Shown one piece after another: positions 61,078 to 64,000 of a stretch of DNA of 64,000 bases. Under the pieces are notes generated by a model. The model was not told where the DNA came from. It saw only the letters and a list, made by a program, of their open reading frames with translations, and did not search any database. A program made the position numbers and the translations under genes. Each line of letters opens with the position of its first letter. Position 1 is the first letter of the stretch. The DNA comes from Izemoplasma sp964435595 (GTDB lineage: Bacteria; Bacillota_I; Bacilli_A; Izemoplasmatales; Izemoplasmataceae): the NCBI GenBank assembly GCA_964435595.1, contig CAYSZV010000005.1, forward strand, positions 1-64,000. The letters are read 5' to 3'.

Positions 61078-61956
61078 ATGGATGGAATCTTAATCGTAAA
61101 CAAACCAATCAACTATACGTCTCATGACATAATTAGTATCCTTAGGAAAATGTTGAACACAAAGAAGCTTGGACATACAGGAACATTAGATCCTGATGCA
61201 TCCGGTGTTTTGGTAGTCGGTGTCAATAAAGGAACAAAGATTATGAAGTACTTAAACAATGATGATAAAATTTATGAGGCAAAAGCATGTATTGGTAGAT
61301 CTACAGACACACTAGATAAAACTGGAGAGATTCTAGAAGAAGTAAACGTTACTTCAATCAACAATCTTGATGAAGTGATTCAATCCTTCAAAGGAATCTA
61401 CACACAAACTCCGCCAATGTATAGTGCAATTAAATATAAAGGTAAAAGATTATATGAATATGCCCGTCAAGGTATTATAATCGATGATATTCCATCGAGA
61501 GACATCACTGTATACGATATTTCTCGTACAAGCGAAATTGAATATAAAGATAATTGTGCCTTCTTTGATTATCAAGTGCATGCTAGTAAAGGACTTTATG
61601 TTCGAACACTGTCTTACGACATTGGTAAAAAATGTGGCTTCCCTGCACACAACTTTGATTTAAAGAGAGTAAAGGCAGGCAAATTTGATATCGGACAAAG
61701 TTATACATTGGAGCAAATTGAAAAAGGTGAATACACAATCATCTCAATGAGTGATGCTTTAAATCATTTACCATCTTTAATTCTTAAGGATCATTTGAAA
61801 CAACATGTCAATAATGGAATGGCAATTAGCATAAAAGAATTTGATTCTCCAGAGTTAACTAGGATTGTAGATGAAGAAGGAAATTTACTTGCTCTATATG
61901 ATAAACACGAAACCGACTATAAGATGAAAGCACAAAACGTGTTTTTGAAGGAATGA
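61078..61956 (+). CDS. truB: tRNA pseudouridine(55) synthase
   Basis: A 292-residue pseudouridine synthase that makes Psi55 in the T-loop of tRNAs. GILIVNKPINYTSHD starts the protein, LGHTGTLDPDASGVLVVGV holds the catalytic Asp, and the motif TPPMYSAIKYKGKRLYEYAR is typical. The C-terminal extension is of moderate length. I chose ATG 61078 after GGTGATA; the upstream in-frame region overlaps a -10-like TATAAT (61057-61062). It ends in TGA. ribF follows after five bases, the conserved truB-ribF pair. Confidence 0.96.
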   Translation: MDGILIVNKPINYTSHDIISILRKMLNTKKLGHTGTLDPDASGVLVVGVNKGTKIMKYLNNDDKIYEAKACIGRSTDTLDKTGEILEEVNVTSINNLDEVIQSFKGIYTQTPPMYSAIKYKGKRLYEYARQGIIIDDIPSRDITVYDISRTSEIEYKDNCAFFDYQVHASKGLYVRTLSYDIGKKCGFPAHNFDLKRVKAGKFDIGQSYTLEQIEKGEYTIISMSDALNHLPSLILKDHLKQHVNNGMAISIKEFDSPELTRIVDEEGNLLALYDKHETDYKMKAQNVFLKE

Positions 61957-61961
61957 TATAA

Positions 61962-62879
61962 ATGGAAGTTATTAAACTCAACGGAAACAAAGTACAGGAA
62001 AACAGTGTCTGCGCAATCGGCTTTTTTGATGGAGTACACAGTGCGCACAAAGAGTTAATCGAAGAAACTATCAAAATTGGTAAACAAAAGAATCTTAAAA
62101 CTGGTGTCATTACATTTGATGTTCATCCAAAAAGTGTCTTGTTTGATTTAGAGTATAAATACTTGACACCGATTGATCGTAAAATTGAACTCTTCAAACA
62201 ATATGATTTAGACTATGTATATATTATTGTCTTTGATAAACAAAAAGCAAGTTTAACTCCACAAGAGTTTATTGAATTTTATTTGGGAAACATAAATACA
62301 ATTGTTTGTGGCTTTGATTTTAAATTTGGTGTCCGCGGAAGTGGTAAAGTGAAAACACTCCAAAATTACAATTCATTTGAAACAGTGGNNNNNNNNNNGG
62401 TTGTAGAAGAAGTAACCTATGATGGATTCAAAGTTGGAAGTACTCATATAAGAGATTTGATTCTCAGTGGACAAGTTGATAAAGTGAATGATATCTTAGG
62501 GGACTATTATAGTATCAAGGGTGAAGTCATCCATGGTGAAAAAAAAGGTCGAATGATTGGGTATCCAACTGCAAACATTGATACCAATGAATATCTCATT
62601 CCAAAAACAGGTGTCTATGTTACAATGACAAAGGTTGATGATGTATGGTATCAATCAATGAGTAGTGTTGGACACAACCCTACATTAAATTGTAGAGTTG
62701 ATGTTTCAGTTGAATCAAATATCTTTGACTTCAATCAAGAGATATATGGTAAAGTGATTGAATTGAAATTCATTAAGAGATTACGAGATGAATTAAAGTT
62801 CACCTCGGTAGACGATTTAATTAAAACAATTGATCAAGACAAGGTAGATAGTTTACGAGTATTAAAATCATTGAAATAA
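61962..62879 (+). CDS. ribF: Bifunctional riboflavin kinase/FAD synthetase, with an assembly gap
   Basis: It makes FMN and then FAD. The N-terminal FAD synthetase domain has SVCAIGFFDGVHSAHKELIE and VCGFDFKFGVRGSGKV. The C-terminal riboflavin kinase domain has GEKKGRMIGYPTANI and VGHNPTLN. Ten N at 62389-62398 fall after NSFETV and before VVEEVTYDGFKVGST. Alignment with the usual family spacing suggests nothing is missing, so the N run is an artefact and the true protein is about 302 residues. The usual SST nucleotide motif reads GST here. Confidence 0.93.
   Translation: MEVIKLNGNKVQENSVCAIGFFDGVHSAHKELIEETIKIGKQKNLKTGVITFDVHPKSVLFDLEYKYLTPIDRKIELFKQYDLDYVYIIVFDKQKASLTPQEFIEFYLGNINTIVCGFDFKFGVRGSGKVKTLQNYNSFETVXXXXVVEEVTYDGFKVGSTHIRDLILSGQVDKVNDILGDYYSIKGEVIHGEKKGRMIGYPTANIDTNEYLIPKTGVYVTMTKVDDVWYQSMSSVGHNPTLNCRVDVSVESNIFDFNQEIYGKVIELKFIKRLRDELKFTSVDDLIKTIDQDKVDSLRVLKSLK
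62389..62398. other. Assembly gap (10 N) inside ribF
   Basis: Ten N of placeholder length between codons that would join smoothly; the left flank ends GTGG and the right begins GGTT, consistent with abutting or slightly overlapping contigs. Confidence 0.95.
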
Positions 62880-62882
62880 TAC

Positions 62883-62910
62883 TTGCATTACCTATTGCTT
62901 GTGATATAAT
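62883..62910 (+). promoter_or_regulatory. Promoter for rpsO
   Basis: TTGCAT at 62883-62888 and TATAAT at 62905-62910 are spaced by 16 bases, with an extended TGA before the -10. Confidence 0.7.
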
Positions 62911-62916
62911 AATTTT

Positions 62917-62980
62917 GCGCCTGATACTTAGATGTAGGACACTCCGCCCTATTTCCAGGTATAAGGTAAGACAATAAAAT
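62917..62980 (+). promoter_or_regulatory. Structured rpsO leader, candidate S15 autoregulatory site
   Basis: The roughly 80-base leader is more GC-rich than surrounding intergenic DNA. CCTGATAC near its start can pair imperfectly with GTATAAGG, enclosing a TAGG/CCTA hairpin. This bulged or branched fold upstream of rpsO is where S15 binds its own mRNA in several bacteria. The fold is by eye, so the role is inference. Confidence 0.45.
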
Positions 62981-62996
62981 AAGGAGGAACATGATC

Positions 62997-63266
62997 ATGG
63001 CTTTAACAAAAGAGCAAAAATCAGAATTAGTAGCTAAGTTCGGTCGTAAAGAGGGAGACACTGGTAGCCCTGAGGTTCAAGTTGCAATTTTAACTACAGA
63101 AATTAATGAGTTAAATGAACACTTAAAAGAACACAAACACGATCACCATTCAAGACGTGGATTACTGAAAAAAGTTGGACACAGAAGAAACTTACTGAAA
63201 TACTTAGCGAAAAAAGATGTCGAAAGATATCGTGCCTTAATCAAAGAATTAGGATTAAGAAGATAG
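62997..63266 (+). CDS. rpsO: 30S ribosomal protein S15
   Basis: An 89-residue small-subunit protein that binds 16S rRNA early in assembly. MALTKEQKSELVAKFGRKEGDTGSPEVQVAILT and the HHSRRGLLKKVGHRRNLLKYL segment are the family signature. I chose ATG 62997 because AAGGAGG lies nine bases upstream and homologues start MALT; ATG 62991 is too close. It has its own promoter and terminator. Confidence 0.97.
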   Translation: MALTKEQKSELVAKFGRKEGDTGSPEVQVAILTTEINELNEHLKEHKHDHHSRRGLLKKVGHRRNLLKYLAKKDVERYRALIKELGLRR

Positions 63267-63277
63267 TTTACTAGAAG

Positions 63278-63306
63278 AGACTTACAGAAATGTAAGTCTT
63301 TTTTTA
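63278..63306 (+). terminator. Intrinsic terminator after rpsO
   Basis: AGACTTACA, a GAAA tetraloop and TGTAAGTCT, then seven T. The GNRA loop makes it especially stable. Confidence 0.92.
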
Positions 63307-63340
63307 TTTCATATATGTTATAATGAATTGAGGTGATATG

Positions 63341-63778
63341 ATGATTATTGAATATAAAAAAGAATATTACGATGCATACAAAAAGTTGGTGAAAGAACTT
63401 TGGAATGATATCACTGATGAAACCGTTCAAGAAATTACAAGTGAACATCTATCAGGGAGAGAATTTATCTTTCTATATGAGAGAGACAATGAAATCATCG
63501 GATTCATAAATACTTCAATTCGTAGTGATTATGTTCCAGGATCTACAGGAGATGGTGTTGCTTATATTGAAGGAATTTATGTTTGCAAAGCATATCGTAG
63601 AAATCAAGTTGCAATTCAATTAGTAGATCATGTCATAAATTATTTCAAACAAAGAGGCTTTACTGAAATTGGAAGTGATTCCGAAATTGAGAATGAGGTA
63701 TCATATTTTTGGCACAAAGCTATCGGATTTAAAGAGGTAGAACGATGCGTTCATTATATACGGAAAATAGGAGAATAA
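63341..63778 (+). CDS. GNAT acetyltransferase resembling aminoglycoside 6'-N-acetyltransferases
   Basis: A 145-residue GNAT protein. The pattern SIRSDYVPGSTGDGVAYIEGIYVCKAYRRNQVAIQLV, then GFTEIGSDSEIENEVSYFWHKAIGFKEVER, is the layout of AAC(6')-type acetyltransferases, including the conserved SDxExxN...H...GFxE region. The natural substrate may be another amine, and resistance cannot be inferred. The YRRNQVA loop departs from the usual RxxGxG/A pattern at the Gly. ATG 63341 suits the AGGTGAT site better than 63338. An extended -10 (TGTTATAAT, ending 63324) lies upstream. Confidence 0.82.
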   Translation: MIIEYKKEYYDAYKKLVKELWNDITDETVQEITSEHLSGREFIFLYERDNEIIGFINTSIRSDYVPGSTGDGVAYIEGIYVCKAYRRNQVAIQLVDHVINYFKQRGFTEIGSDSEIENEVSYFWHKAIGFKEVERCVHYIRKIGE

Positions 63779-63779
63779 C

Positions 63780-64000
63780 ATGAGAGAAATTAAGATAAAT
63801 GATTCCTATCAAAATCAACTTCACACTTATATTTTTGATGGATTGAAATCTCCAAAAGGTGTGTTGCTAATTGTTCATGGATTAAATGAACATGGATTAC
63901 GATATAAAGAATTTGCTCAATTTGTAAATCAATCTGAACTCCTGGTCATTGCTTTTGACCACATATCACAAGGGCACTCAAGAAAAGAGAATGAAACAGT
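63780..64000 (+). CDS. Alpha/beta hydrolase, lysophospholipase/monoacylglycerol lipase-like (partial)
   Basis: The first 73 complete codons are present; the gene runs off the window. GVLLIVHGLNEHGLRYKEFA carries the oxyanion-hole HG motif, and AFDHISQGHSRKEN matches the DxxGHGxS region of the Hydrolase_4 (monoacylglycerol lipase-like) group. The nucleophile Ser elbow lies beyond the end. It starts one base after the acetyltransferase stop, after AGGAGAAT, so both share a transcript. Confidence 0.8.
   Translation, partial: MREIKINDSYQNQLHTYIFDGLKSPKGVLLIVHGLNEHGLRYKEFAQFVNQSELLVIAFDHISQGHSRKENET

Noticed and set aside
63341..63778. An acquired aminoglycoside resistance gene.
   Set aside because: Only the general AAC(6')-like GNAT layout is seen. 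Base composition and promoter style match the neighbours, and there is no mobile element.
1..64000. CRISPR arrays, tRNA or rRNA genes, insertion sequences, prophage or an integron.
   Set aside because: I saw no regular direct repeats, no cloverleaf-like sequences, and no transposase, integrase or phage genes on either strand.

Overview
The window is AT-rich chromosomal DNA from a low-GC Gram-positive-type bacterium (Firmicutes/Mollicutes side). Support comes from Bacillus-like gene order (hrcA-grpE-dnaK-dnaJ-rsmE-mtaB; phoH-ybeY-cdd-era-recO; dnaG-rpoD-trmK-yqfO; plsY/parE-parC; apt-rel-dtd; lspA-rluD), tandem CIRCE sites, a T-box leader and strong GGAGG-type ribosome binding sites. Several genes end in UGA (trmK, dtd, rsmE, truB, the AI-2E-family gene) and tryptophan is encoded by UGG, so the code is standard table 11 and not the mycoplasma code. 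A free-living relative of the Mollicutes (Izemoplasma/Haloplasma-like) would fit, but that placement is inference. Four runs of N (27414-27423, 40971-40997, 47179-47188, 62389-62398) show a scaffolded draft, probably metagenomic.

Layout. 1-3588: type IV pilus cluster (end of a PilC-like gene, pilin, prepilin peptidase, PilM/N/O-like genes). 3610-6520: ispG on the minus strand, then rpmG, glcK and an MBL hydrolase. 6549-13249: heat-shock operon behind a promoter flanked by two CIRCE elements, continuing into rsmE and mtaB. 13264-23537: an unknown membrane protein, rpsU, then the phoH-recO and glyS-dnaG-rpoD-trmK-yqfO macromolecular-synthesis blocks. 23564-29516: ferredoxin, a YneF-like protein, plsY, and topoisomerase IV. 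29653-39440: a Fic-like winged-helix protein, nadC, argS, recJ, apt, rel, dtd and two GNAT acetyltransferases.

39460-42833: T-box-controlled hisS-aspS. 42889-52170: AI-2E-family permease, tcdA, a GrpB-MsrA fusion, psuK-psuG, comEB, a PDZ/Lon-like protease, lspA, rluD and a zinc phospholipase C-like protein. 52348-56719: Y-family polymerase with YolD partner, a 30-residue membrane peptide, a TetR regulator and an S41-like lipoprotein with an attenuator-like leader. 56757-64000: ferritin and RNase HIII (minus strand), mutS2, trxA, truB, ribF, rpsO, an acetyltransferase and the start of an alpha/beta hydrolase.

Most of the window is conserved housekeeping. I see no phage, insertion sequence, CRISPR array, tRNA or rRNA. 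The less ordinary items are the tandem CIRCE arrangement, the overlapping GAC/CAC specifier in the hisS-aspS T-box, the cysteine-rich end of HisS, the GrpB-MsrA fusion, the attenuator-like leader at 55004-55056, and the evidence that at least three of the four N gaps are faulty joins.
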